Counted from the first letter of the stretch, positions 1 through 8,845 are shown. The stretch: DNA of 64,000 bases from Paenibacillus sp. XY044 (GCF_002257645.1 NZ_NQMO01000008.1:305675-369674), one strand, 5' to 3'. Notes: generated by a model from the letters alone, not told the origin. Made by a program: numbers and translations.

Positions 1-635
1 TTGCGATTCGACGGGGAAAAGGCCGACAATGGTAAATTTCAACAAATTACGATTTCAAAAAAAGCCCCCCCGGCGATTGATTTTTGAAAAACCTGCCCGA
101 TGATCCTAGTTAAAAAGGAGCGGGGGCACAGGGAGGAAGGACCACAAAAATGGACGAAAAGTCTGGTAATCGAAATCCAGTAAATGGAATGATTTGGCGA
201 AAAAAGACGGGAGGTCCCATCCAGGACCACGTTCTTATTTTTTGATTATTACATAAATTGGTAAACGTTGATGTGGCGCGGTTTTTCGCTGTCGCTTTAT
301 CGGACTATGGTATCAATTTTGTAATCTTTATGGATAAAGCTGTTAAAAGGACCACAACTTTAGCAATTTCAAGGCGTATAAATGTCCAGTCAACCTTTCC
401 GCTCAAGGCCTGGTTTACGTTTCTTTGTCATTTGCATAGGGGTCAGCTGACAGGGGTTGGCGGGTCTCGGTGGTCCGCACAAGGGAGTGGGGGGCTAGGT
501 CGACGGGGTGGGAAATTTCCAACTACTAGCCTAGTTTACAGAACGGTGGCGAATAGTTAAAAATTAGATTTAGGCGAAGGCAAAGCCCCGGACCGATGAG
601 GCAGAAATCGAAAACGAGGTGGGAACGAAGAGGCG
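1..635. other. Non-coding region upstream of the polysaccharide operon
   Basis: No convincing gene lies here. The only plus-strand reading frame of note (258-560, 100 codons) has no ribosome binding site and an amino acid make-up that resembles no family I know. The stretch is more AT-rich than the coding sequence to its right. The 7-mer GGACCAC occurs three times directly (139-145, 224-230, 349-355) and once inverted (GTGGTCC, 470-476), which may mark regulator sites. The ribosome binding site for the first gene is probably GAGGTGG at 617-623. I could not fix a promoter with confidence. Confidence 0.5.
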
Positions 636-2870
636 ATGATCAGACGTAAAACACTATTCATTTGGATCACGGCGGCTGCGGTTCTCATAGCCGGAGGCGG
701 GGCGGCGGGACTGATGTTTAAGAACCCGACGGCCGCGGCCTACAAGGATCAGGATGGTACAAGATTCACGTTTAAAACCCAGGGGGACCGTTTCCTGAAG
801 TACGAGAAGGACGGGACATGGAAAGAAATATTCGTTAAAGGCGTTAACCTAGGCGCCACGGTACCGGGACATTTTCCGGGAGAACTTCCGGCGACCGAGG
901 AGGATTATCTGCGCTGGTTTAAAGAGATTGACGACATGGGCGCCAACGTCATACGGGTCTATACGATTCATCAGCCCGTGTTCTATCAGGCTCTCGTCAA
1001 GTACAACAAAGACAAGGGGGACGACCCTCTGTATTTTATGCAGGGGATCTGGTCGCCCGAAGAGCAGCTGATTGAGCAGCAGGACGCCTATTCGGAGGAT
1101 ATTACGAAGCAGTTCAAAGAGGAAATCAAGAATGCGGTGGCCGCGGTATATGGCGACGTCACGATTCCGCAGAAGCAGGGCTCGGCCAGCGGGGTGTACA
1201 AAGCGAATGCCGGCAAGTACCTGATGGGATGGCATCTTGGAACCGAATGGGATCCAGGCATGGTCAAAAATACGAACAAGGTGCACAGCGACGTGAAAGC
1301 CTATCAGGGCAAATATTTTTCGGGCACGGAGGACGCGGCTCCGTTCGAAAACTGGCTGGCCAGCTTACTTGACTATACGGCCGAGCAGGAGGAGCATTAC
1401 GGTTGGGAGCATCCCGTGACTTTCACCAACTGGGTCACGACCGATGTGCTCAGCCACCCTGGCGAACCGCTGTTTGAGGAAGACATGGTCAGCGTTGATG
1501 CCCGGCATGTTCAGCCTACAGGCTGGAAGGGCGGTTATTTCGCCGCCTATCACGCCTATCCGTATTATCCGGACTTTTTCCGGACGGATTCGACGCTTCA
1601 GACGGTCAAGGACGACCAAGGGAACTATAATACCTACAAAGCTTATCTCCATCAGCTAAAGGCCAAGTATAAGGACATGCCGCTGATGGTCACAGAGTAC
1701 GGTGTTCCTTCCTCTGTCGGCGTGTCTCATTTTGGCGCCGGTGGGCGCGACCAGGGCGGTCACAACGAGAAGGAGCAGGGAGAGATCGATGCTTCCCTGA
1801 CCAAGGACATTTACGACGAAGGCTACTCTGGCGCCATCCTGTTCATGTGGCAGGACGAATGGTTCAAGAAGACTTGGAACACAATGCCGATGGAGCTTCC
1901 CGAAGACAGGAGGGCCTCTTGGATCAACGTCCTGACCAATGAAAAGATGTTCGGCCTGCTCAGCATGCTGCCGGGCAAAGAGAAGCTGATTACGATTGAC
2001 GGCAATCTCACCGACTGGGACAGGCTCCCGGAAGGGGAAGTACAGCACTGGCAGGGCAAAATTCCGGGTGTCCAGGATATGAAAATTACGCATGATGAGG
2101 GCTATCTGTACATCGGCTTGAAGCTCGATCATCCATTTGATCCGGCGAAGTCGAAGCTTTACATCGGCGCCGACACGATCACTGGCGGCAACCAGCCGTC
2201 CGCGACGCAGCTTCCCGGCAGGAAGCTGGAGGGCGGAGCGCCCGAGGCGCTGATCGAAATCGGCAAGGACGACGAGTCCCAGGTGGAAATCGCGGCGGAT
2301 TATGATTTTCACCAGCGGCTGTACGGCAAAGAGGGCTATTGGATGCTGCCCGAAGCCGAGGCCAAAAACACGTCGCCGTTCCATCCGTGGAAGCTGGCAA
2401 TCAGCCTGCTCATGAATCCGCCGGATACGCGCTACTCGCATCCGTTCGTCGACAAGACGATAGGCACGCTGAAGAGGGGGACGACGGACCGCAGCAAGGA
2501 GACGTTCGACTCGCTGACTTCTTGGCAGTACAGCGGTGATTCGATAGAGATGCGAATTCCGTGGATGCTGCTGGGCTTTTCGGATCCGAGCTCCTTACAA
2601 GTCATCGACTACGGTCCGCTAAAGGAACGGAAGTCCTTCGGCACGACCACAACCGACGGGATTCGGCTTATTCCGTGGATCGTCCAGCGTGACGGAAGCG
2701 GCGTGTCCTGGCCTGGAGGAGACCAGAAGACGCTGAATGTGCAGAGCCTGCCGCTTTATACCTGGAAGCAGTGGGACACGGTGCAGTACAGCGAACAACT
2801 GAAGCAGAGCTATTACATCATGAAGGATGCTTATACGAAAATGTCTGGCCCTAAAGAGAAAAAGGAGTAG
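636..2870 (+). CDS. Secreted/membrane-anchored glycoside hydrolase-like protein with C-terminal CBM9-like domain
   Basis: 744 residues. Residues about 7-28 form a single N-terminal hydrophobic segment, so the protein is exported and probably anchored. The middle (about 45-450) looks like a clan GH-A type TIM barrel: a GTEW stretch puts a Glu at 204 where an acid/base residue is expected, and VTEYG puts a Glu at 354 where the nucleophile is expected. From about 455 the stretch IDGNLTDWDRLPEG starts a CBM9/DOMON-like beta domain. It is the first gene of an apparent operon with a HEAT-repeat protein, a processive glycosyltransferase and a nucleotide-sugar dehydrogenase, so trimming or releasing the polysaccharide made there is a reasonable role. 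The family number and substrate cannot be told by eye; the catalytic residues are inferred. Confidence 0.75.
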   Translation: MIRRKTLFIWITAAAVLIAGGGAAGLMFKNPTAAAYKDQDGTRFTFKTQGDRFLKYEKDGTWKEIFVKGVNLGATVPGHFPGELPATEEDYLRWFKEIDDMGANVIRVYTIHQPVFYQALVKYNKDKGDDPLYFMQGIWSPEEQLIEQQDAYSEDITKQFKEEIKNAVAAVYGDVTIPQKQGSASGVYKANAGKYLMGWHLGTEWDPGMVKNTNKVHSDVKAYQGKYFSGTEDAAPFENWLASLLDYTAEQEEHYGWEHPVTFTNWVTTDVLSHPGEPLFEEDMVSVDARHVQPTGWKGGYFAAYHAYPYYPDFFRTDSTLQTVKDDQGNYNTYKAYLHQLKAKYKDMPLMVTEYGVPSSVGVSHFGAGGRDQGGHNEKEQGEIDASLTKDIYDEGYSGAILFMWQDEWFKKTWNTMPMELPEDRRASWINVLTNEKMFGLLSMLPGKEKLITIDGNLTDWDRLPEGEVQHWQGKIPGVQDMKITHDEGYLYIGLKLDHPFDPAKSKLYIGADTITGGNQPSATQLPGRKLEGGAPEALIEIGKDDESQVEIAADYDFHQRLYGKEGYWMLPEAEAKNTSPFHPWKLAISLLMNPPDTRYSHPFVDKTIGTLKRGTTDRSKETFDSLTSWQYSGDSIEMRIPWMLLGFSDPSSLQVIDYGPLKERKSFGTTTTDGIRLIPWIVQRDGSGVSWPGGDQKTLNVQSLPLYTWKQWDTVQYSEQLKQSYYIMKDAYTKMSGPKEKKE

Positions 2871-2906
2871 GAGAATTAACTTTCTAAAAAGGAGGAACCT
2901 GCTAAC

Positions 2907-4100
2907 ATGTTTCATTTAACCGTTGCCTATATTTTCATCTACGTATGCCTCGGCTTGATTGCCCTTGGGATCCTGATGTTGTTCCAGATGAAAATATCGC
3001 ATAACCGGGAACTGCGGAACCGTGAAACGTATGCGAAGAAGCACCATGACTACTTTGTGTATGTTCAGGCCCATCTGCAGGATGATGTCGAATTGAGGCT
3101 TCCGCCCGGCAAGCTGAAGAAGCTTGAGAAGAGAGTGATTCAGGATAAATTCATCGAGTGGATCGAGCAGTTTAAAGGGGACTACCGCCTCAAGCTGATC
3201 GAGCTGTGCCGGGAGGCTGGCTTTGTGGAGGAGGACCTGAAAGCTCTCCGCAGCATCCGGTACGGCCGGAGGCTGGAGGCAGCCTACCACTTGGGAGGCA
3301 TGCGCGCGCCAGAGGCGGTGCCGCTGCTGCAGAACACTCTGCAAAAACGCAAATACAGCTCGCTGTCGATCGTTCTTGCCCGCTCTATTGCAAAAGCGGC
3401 GGATAGCAGCGAGGATCTGCTCCACATGCTGCGTACCCTCTTGTCCCATGGCAAGCCGATCCATAACCTGGCGGCGGACATTATGCTGGAGACGGGCCTG
3501 GATTCGAGTGCGATTCTGCTGAAGCTGCTGAACGACTCCGATTCCGCGCTGGTCAAGGTGGGATTGGTGGCCATGTGGGGGCAAGCCGTGCCGGAAGTCA
3601 TGCCGGTTCTGGGACGCTTGGTCGGTGCGGAAGAGAAGGATGTCCGCGCCGAAGCGGTCAAGCTGTACCTCACCACGAATCCGGCGCTCAAGGACGATAC
3701 GATCGCCCAGCTTATGAGCGACCGCAGCTGGGAGGTTCGGGCCGAAGCGGCCAAAGCGCTCGGCCAGCTGCACGCCGCAGGCAGCATTCCGCTGCTGACC
3801 GATGCGCTCCGCGATTCCAGCTGGAAGGTGCGCTATAACAGCGCCGAGAGCTTGGCACAGCTGGGAGAAGCCGGCTTTGAGGCACTATGCCAGGCTGCGC
3901 TGACCGGCGCCGGCATCCAGCGCGAGGCTGCGCTGCACCGGATCGAGCTGGTGATGGAAAAAGAGCGCGAGCACAGTGCGATCGAACAAATGGTGGCTTA
4001 CAACAAAAAACGGCTTTTGTACGACCGGTATTTCGGCGTGAAGCAGCCGACCAAACGGGTTGGCGGGGTAGCCGCAGTAGGAGGGGATTACTCTGCTTAG
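2907..4100 (+). CDS. Membrane-anchored HEAT-repeat protein
   Basis: 397 residues. Residues about 5-27 form one transmembrane helix; the rest is predicted cytoplasmic. From about residue 110 to 350 the sequence is made of paired helices typical of HEAT/PBS-lyase-like repeats, clearest in WEVRAEAAKALGQL and WKVRYNSAESLAQL, which follow each other at about a 31-residue period. HEAT solenoids are protein-binding scaffolds, so it may hold the following glycosyltransferase and the pseudo-receiver protein together at the membrane (inference). The start is set by AAGGAGG at 2889-2895. The stop codon overlaps the start region of the glycosyltransferase gene, which points to translational coupling. Confidence 0.8.
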   Translation: MFHLTVAYIFIYVCLGLIALGILMLFQMKISHNRELRNRETYAKKHHDYFVYVQAHLQDDVELRLPPGKLKKLEKRVIQDKFIEWIEQFKGDYRLKLIELCREAGFVEEDLKALRSIRYGRRLEAAYHLGGMRAPEAVPLLQNTLQKRKYSSLSIVLARSIAKAADSSEDLLHMLRTLLSHGKPIHNLAADIMLETGLDSSAILLKLLNDSDSALVKVGLVAMWGQAVPEVMPVLGRLVGAEEKDVRAEAVKLYLTTNPALKDDTIAQLMSDRSWEVRAEAAKALGQLHAAGSIPLLTDALRDSSWKVRYNSAESLAQLGEAGFEALCQAALTGAGIQREAALHRIELVMEKEREHSAIEQMVAYNKKRLLYDRYFGVKQPTKRVGGVAAVGGDYSA

Positions 4101-5511
4101 AGACATACTTTTGTATTACGGCATGGTGGCCGTGTATTACGTTATGATCGTCAACGTTTTGTACTTTACCATTATGGCTTTATCGTACCGCAACATCGGG
4201 ACAATCTCCCGAAGGTCCAAATATTCCAATTACAATACGCTGTCCGGTTCGGAGCTGGTGCCGCCGGTATCGCTGCTGGTGCCGGCCTTCAATGAGGAAC
4301 TGACCATCAGCGAGAACGTCAACTGCTTGCTGACGCTCAACTATCCGACCTATGAGGTCATCGTCATTAACGACGGATCCAACGACAATACGGTGGATGT
4401 GCTCATCAAGGAATTCCGGCTGAAAAAAATGACGAATCCGGAGTTCCGGGGGACGATCGACACGCAGGAAGTGCGCGGTGTTTACCATAATCCCGATTAT
4501 CCCTCTCTGTTTGTAATAGATAAGGAAAACGGCGGCAAAGCCGACTCGCTGAATGCCGGCATCAACCTATCGCACTATCCGCTGATCTCTTCCATCGACG
4601 CGGACTCGCTGCTGGAGAAGGACGCCCTGATCCGCATGGCCCGCATGTACATGGAGAACCCGGAGGAAATGGTGGCGATCGGCGGCGACGTGCGCATTGC
4701 CAACGGCTGTCTGATCGAGAACGGCGCGGTGCAAAAAGTATCGCTGCCGCGGAAGATCTGGCCGATGTTCCAGTCCATCGAGTATATGAAAGCCTTCCTG
4801 GGCGGACGGATCGGCTGGAGCCAAATGAACGGTCTGATCATCGTCTCGGGCGCATTCGGACTGTTCCGCAAGGACTATGTCATTGCCGTCGGCGGTTACC
4901 GCGGCGGTTATCCGGGAGAAGACATGAACATCATCATCAAGCTTCACCGGTATATGCTCAGCCATAAAATTCCGTACAAGGTGGCCTTTTGCCCCGAAGC
5001 GGTCTGCTGGACGCAGGCACCGGATACTTACAAGATCATCTCCAACCAGCGTAAGCGCTGGGGGCGGGGGAATCTGAAGAACATGATCGAGAACCGCGGA
5101 ATGCTGTTCAATCCGAAGTACAAGGTCATGGGTATGATCACGATGCCTTACAACGTCCTGTTTGAAACGTTAAACCCTTATTTTAGAATCACGGGCCTAT
5201 TGGCTCTGGTAGGATATACGCTGCTGGACATGACTCACTGGCGCATTCTGTTGACTTTCTTTCTGCTGAATTTCCTGAGCGGCTATCTGCTCAGTGTTGG
5301 TGCCATCATCCTGGAGGAAATTGCCTTCCGGCGATACAAGAAATTGTCCGACCTTTGGAAAATGCTGCTGTTCTCCGCGCTGAAGTTTTTCGGATACCAT
5401 CAGCTCGGCGTGCTGTGGCGCGTCCAAGGACATATCCAGTATCTCCAGAACAATAACTCCTGGGGAACGATGACCCGGCAGAGCTGGAGCGAAGAAAGCA
5501 AAACCGCCTGA
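4093..5511 (+). CDS. Processive family 2 glycosyltransferase (polysaccharide synthase)
   Basis: About 470 residues. A hydrophobic N-terminal helix is followed by a GT-A domain. Counting from the TTG at 4111, the motifs are NDGS (87-90), the metal-binding DAD (163-165), GED (269-271) with the likely catalytic Asp, and QRKRW (313-317), the Q-x-x-R-W signature of processive enzymes such as cellulose, hyaluronan and poly-GlcNAc synthases. Hydrophobic segments at about 330-400 and near 430 suggest a membrane pore. The start is uncertain: AGGAGGGG at 4079-4086 fits a CTG codon at 4093 (6-base gap) and this choice overlaps the stop of the HEAT gene; TTG 4111 and ATG 4123 are alternatives. It probably makes a linear surface polysaccharide, with UDP-sugars supplied partly by the dehydrogenase downstream. 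The product is unknown. Confidence 0.85.
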   Translation: MLRDILLYYGMVAVYYVMIVNVLYFTIMALSYRNIGTISRRSKYSNYNTLSGSELVPPVSLLVPAFNEELTISENVNCLLTLNYPTYEVIVINDGSNDNTVDVLIKEFRLKKMTNPEFRGTIDTQEVRGVYHNPDYPSLFVIDKENGGKADSLNAGINLSHYPLISSIDADSLLEKDALIRMARMYMENPEEMVAIGGDVRIANGCLIENGAVQKVSLPRKIWPMFQSIEYMKAFLGGRIGWSQMNGLIIVSGAFGLFRKDYVIAVGGYRGGYPGEDMNIIIKLHRYMLSHKIPYKVAFCPEAVCWTQAPDTYKIISNQRKRWGRGNLKNMIENRGMLFNPKYKVMGMITMPYNVLFETLNPYFRITGLLALVGYTLLDMTHWRILLTFFLLNFLSGYLLSVGAIILEEIAFRRYKKLSDLWKMLLFSALKFFGYHQLGVLWRVQGHIQYLQNNNSWGTMTRQSWSEESKTA

Positions 5512-5562
5512 TGGGCCCCGATTCGAAAGATTTATACCATTTGAGAGAGGTGGGAGTGGATT

Positions 5563-6372
5563 ATGCCGCAAACCGTAACTTTACAGAGAGAACAGACGAC
5601 CGATGTGTACCACCATCTGGGAGAGCGTTTGAAGGAAACGTCGCTGGACATCTGCGGAATGATGTTCCTGTACAGCAATGCGAACCCTCCGCAGCTGGAA
5701 GAACGGGTTCGGGAGATTTTGCAGCATGGTTCCGGGCTCGACGACTATGAGGTGCTGAAGGATGCGCAAACCCGGACGCTGGCGATTCTGCTGCCGGGTC
5801 TTACGCTGGATGCGGCCCATTACCAGGCGCTGCTGCTGAAGCAGCAGCTGCAGGAGACGGTGAAGGATGCTGACCCGCGGATTACGCTGGCCGTATTCCC
5901 GGGACAGGTCGAACCTACACCTGGCGTTCTCAAACAGATGGCTGAGTCCACGAAGCTCAGCACATCGTCCGATATCCATATATTTACGAAAGAGGAGGCC
6001 GCGGAAGAGGCCGGAAGAATTCTGATCGTCGACAATGACGCTACCGTCCGCGAGTTTCTCGAAATTCGACTGAAAATGCAGGGGTACGAGACGCTGGCCG
6101 CCCATGACGGCACGTCCGCCCTAGAGCTCATCGAGAAATGGGAGCCGGATCTGGTGCTGACGGAGCTCAACCTTTACGGGATTGACGGACTGCCGTTCAT
6201 TCACCAAATTCAGCAGCTGCCGGTCGACAACACGCCGAAAATCGTCGTGCTGACCGAACAGCGTGTAGAGCAGACAATCAGCCAGTGCTTTAAACACGGA
6301 GTAGATGACTATGTGACCAAGCCTTTCTCTCCGGTAGAGCTGGATGCCCGTATACATCGTTGCTTTCACTAA
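5563..6372 (+). CDS. Degenerate GGDEF-like plus pseudo-receiver protein
   Basis: 269 residues in two parts. Residues 1-145 resemble the fold order of a GGDEF domain (LAILLPGLTLDAAHYQALL, then ITLAVFP) but the GGDEF motif itself is absent (DAQTR in its place), so no cyclase activity is expected. Residues 152-269 are a CheY-like receiver: acidic pocket D157 and D159, T231, K253 and DDYVTKPF are present, but the usual phosphorylated Asp is Glu (E201 in LTELNL). Glu at this place often mimics phosphorylation. There is no DNA-binding domain. It lies between the synthase and the sugar dehydrogenase genes and may be a post-translational regulator of synthesis, by analogy with B. subtilis YdaK (inference). 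The GGDEF assignment is weaker than the receiver one. Confidence 0.75.
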   Translation: MPQTVTLQREQTTDVYHHLGERLKETSLDICGMMFLYSNANPPQLEERVREILQHGSGLDDYEVLKDAQTRTLAILLPGLTLDAAHYQALLLKQQLQETVKDADPRITLAVFPGQVEPTPGVLKQMAESTKLSTSSDIHIFTKEEAAEEAGRILIVDNDATVREFLEIRLKMQGYETLAAHDGTSALELIEKWEPDLVLTELNLYGIDGLPFIHQIQQLPVDNTPKIVVLTEQRVEQTISQCFKHGVDDYVTKPFSPVELDARIHRCFH

Positions 6373-6441
6373 ATCATCCGCTTTTCTTGAGCGTTACTTA
6401 GCAGCAGACCAAAACTTACATCTAATGGAGGTTGAGTGCTT

Positions 6442-7803
6442 GTGAATCACGAATATCAGCAATTATTGGAAGGCATTAAAAACAAAAAAGCCGTACTGGG
6501 CGTAGTAGGATTAGGATACGTAGGACTTCCGCTGGCCGTAGAAATGGTCAAGCAGGGCTTTACCGTTATCGGCGTCGACGTGGATCCTGGGAAAATCGAT
6601 AAAATCTATCAAGGCGAATCCTATATTACCGACATCTCTTCGGAAGATCTGGCCGCGGTCGTGGCGAGCGGACGCTTCAAGCCGACGACGGACTACAGTA
6701 TGATTGCTGTCATCGACGCGCTTAGCATTTGCGTGCCGACGCCGCTCAGCGAGAACCAGGATCCGGATACGTCCTACATTACGAGCGTCGTGGATCAAAT
6801 CAAGCTGCACATGAAAAAAGGCATGCTGATTACCCTGGAAAGCACCACTTACCCGGGGACGACCGAAGAGCTCATCCAGACGGAAATCGAAGCGCTTGGC
6901 TACAAGGTGGGCGAGGACTTCTTCCTCTGCTTTTCTCCAGAGCGGGTTGACCCTTCCAATGTGCGTTTTAATACCTTCAATACGCCAAAAGTCATCGGCG
7001 GTACGACCGAGGCGTGCCTGGAGCTGGGAACGGCGCTATACTCCCAGTATGTGCAGACTGTGGTGCCTGTCACTTCGCCGAAAGTTGCCGAAATGTCCAA
7101 ACTGCTGGAAAACACGTTCCGCAGCGTAAACATCGCCTTTATCAACGAAATGGCCATGATGTGCGACCGCATGGGCATCGACATTTGGGAGGTCATCGAC
7201 GCGGCGGCGACCAAGCCGTTCGGCTTCATGCCGTTCTATCCGGGTCCTGGCATCGGCGGACACTGCATTCCGCTCGATCCGATGTACCTGTCGTGGAAAG
7301 CGAAAGGCTTCCGCTTCTACAGCAAGTTTATCGAGTTGGCACAGTCGACCAACGACAACATGCCATATTACGTCATCGGCAAGACGTCGACGATTCTGAA
7401 CGAATACGCGAAGTCCATCAAGAAATCGTCGATTCTCATCCTCGGCATGGCTTACAAGCCGGACATCAGCGACCTGCGTGAATCTCCGGGGCTTGAAGTC
7501 TACGAGCTTTTCAAAGAGAACGGCGCGAACGTGGAATACTACGATCCGTACGCTGTCAACTTCCGCGACAAAAACGGCGAGACCGTTCACAGCGTAGCCT
7601 ACGATTCGGCGCAGTTTAAAAAATACGACTGCATGGTGCTGATCACCAACCACAGCGGACTCGACTACGGTGAAATCGCTGCGATGGGCGTGCCGATCAT
7701 CGATACGCGCAATGCGTTCAAAAACTACAACCTGCCTCATATTTATAAAATCGGACATTCGGTGCAGCACGTGGAAGAGCCGGATGTGGCCTTAATCGTA
7801 TAA
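6442..7803 (+). CDS. Nucleotide-sugar 6-dehydrogenase (UDP-GlcNAc/ManNAc type)
   Basis: 453 residues. It oxidises the C6 hydroxyl of a UDP-sugar to a carboxylate with two NAD+. The N-terminal Rossmann motif is GVVGLGYVGLPLA, the catalytic cysteine is in PGIGGHCIPLDPMYL, and the C-terminal domain has the KPDISDLRESP stretch common in this family. The sequence looks closer to the WecC/WbpA/TviB branch (UDP-HexNAc substrates) than to UDP-glucose dehydrogenases, but this cannot be decided by eye. GGAGGTT at 6427-6433 favours the GTG at 6442; another GTG lies at 6436. In this operon it would supply a uronic or aminouronic acid to the family 2 glycosyltransferase, implying an acidic polymer. Confidence 0.9.
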   Translation: MNHEYQQLLEGIKNKKAVLGVVGLGYVGLPLAVEMVKQGFTVIGVDVDPGKIDKIYQGESYITDISSEDLAAVVASGRFKPTTDYSMIAVIDALSICVPTPLSENQDPDTSYITSVVDQIKLHMKKGMLITLESTTYPGTTEELIQTEIEALGYKVGEDFFLCFSPERVDPSNVRFNTFNTPKVIGGTTEACLELGTALYSQYVQTVVPVTSPKVAEMSKLLENTFRSVNIAFINEMAMMCDRMGIDIWEVIDAAATKPFGFMPFYPGPGIGGHCIPLDPMYLSWKAKGFRFYSKFIELAQSTNDNMPYYVIGKTSTILNEYAKSIKKSSILILGMAYKPDISDLRESPGLEVYELFKENGANVEYYDPYAVNFRDKNGETVHSVAYDSAQFKKYDCMVLITNHSGLDYGEIAAMGVPIIDTRNAFKNYNLPHIYKIGHSVQHVEEPDVALIV

Positions 7804-7819
7804 TAAAGGAGGGGATGGT

Positions 7820-8734
7820 TTGGGAGAGCTGCTCAAAAAAGCGAAAATCCCGGCGATCCTAGTCATCTGCGGCTTGCTGCTCCTGCCTCTCCTGCTAAAA
7901 TCGTCAACTATGGAAGATCAAAAAGCGACCTGGCTGTGGGATACCGAACTGATCAAGGATCCCGGCAAAATTATAGCATTCTGCAGGGAGCAAAACGTAG
8001 GCACGATCTTCCTTCAGGTTCAGAAAAAAGTAAGCGATGAGGACTACCGCCGCTTTATTGCGGCAGCCTATGAGGAAGGCATTGCCGTGCACGCGCTGGA
8101 CGGGCAGCCTGATTGGGCCTATGAGCGCCAGCGCAGGCAGGCGGATCAATTTCTGCAGTGGGTGGTTGACTATAATGCCAAGGCAGCCCCAAGCGAGAAA
8201 TTTGCCGGCATCCAGCTGGATGTGGAGCCCTATCAGTTAAGACGCTGGGAGAGGGATCAGGACGGCGTAGTCCGCGAATGGAGCAGCAATGTGGAGAAAT
8301 GGGTAGACCAGGGCAAGGAGAATGGCCTGTACATGAGTGCGGCCGTTCCCTTCTGGTTGGGCAACGTTCAAGCTGCGGACGGCAGCGGGAACCTGAGCCG
8401 GTGGATGATCAGCCAGTTTGATGCCGTCGCCGTCATGTCGTACCGGGACAGTGGACGGAAGATTTACGATTTGGCCCGCGAGCAGTTGGATGAAGCGGAC
8501 CAGCTCGGTAAATCGGTATGGATCGGCATGGAGCTGGGCGACACCGAAGAAGGCTCGCACATCACGTTTTTTGGCAAGGCCGTGCCCGTGATGGAGGAAG
8601 AGATGAAGTCTGTGAACAGTCTGGGCGACAGCCATCCTTCCTTTGCCGGCCTGGCGGTACACCATTATGAAATCTGGCAGGACAAAGTCGCTTCGGCGGC
8701 CTCGGACCAGAAGCCCGAGAAGTCCGATCAGTAA
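7820..8734 (+). CDS. Membrane-anchored TIM-barrel glycosidase-like protein
   Basis: 304 residues with a TTG start set by GGAGGGG at 7809-7814. Residues about 9-27 form a signal anchor. The rest begins ATWLWDTELI and contains FAGIQLDVEPYQL, PFWLGN and FDAVAVMSYRD, a pattern of a TIM-barrel hydrolase-like fold with acidic residues at strand ends (DVEP is the best candidate for catalytic residues). A clear paralogue lies at 29751-30635 with the same stretches. I do not know a named family for it. As the last gene of the polysaccharide operon, directly before a terminator, it may process the polymer outside the cell. Confidence 0.75.
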   Translation: MGELLKKAKIPAILVICGLLLLPLLLKSSTMEDQKATWLWDTELIKDPGKIIAFCREQNVGTIFLQVQKKVSDEDYRRFIAAAYEEGIAVHALDGQPDWAYERQRRQADQFLQWVVDYNAKAAPSEKFAGIQLDVEPYQLRRWERDQDGVVREWSSNVEKWVDQGKENGLYMSAAVPFWLGNVQAADGSGNLSRWMISQFDAVAVMSYRDSGRKIYDLAREQLDEADQLGKSVWIGMELGDTEEGSHITFFGKAVPVMEEEMKSVNSLGDSHPSFAGLAVHHYEIWQDKVASAASDQKPEKSDQ

Positions 8735-8750
8735 GTTGAATATTAAATCA

Positions 8751-8787
8751 GGCGTGCGAAGTGGGGAACCATTCGCACGCCTTTTTT
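8751..8787 (+). terminator. Rho-independent terminator of the polysaccharide operon
   Basis: GGCGTGCGAA (8751-8760) pairs perfectly with TTCGCACGCC (8772-8781) across an 11-base loop and is followed by six T. It lies 16 bases after the last gene of the operon. Confidence 0.95.
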
Positions 8788-8845
8788 CGCTTGGATGAAA
8801 TTTATAGCTTCCGGGGTTCGCGCTTAGCAGATGAATGCGCATCGA

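Noticed and set aside
258..560. 100-codon plus-strand frame in the first 600 bases
   Set aside because: No ribosome binding site, unnatural composition, no family resemblance; probably chance.
568..625. GGCAAAGCC stretch that recalls the c-di-GMP-I (GEMM) riboswitch core
   Set aside because: The other conserved half (CACGCACAGGGCAAACC-like) and the GNRA-bearing helix are not found nearby, so there is no aptamer.
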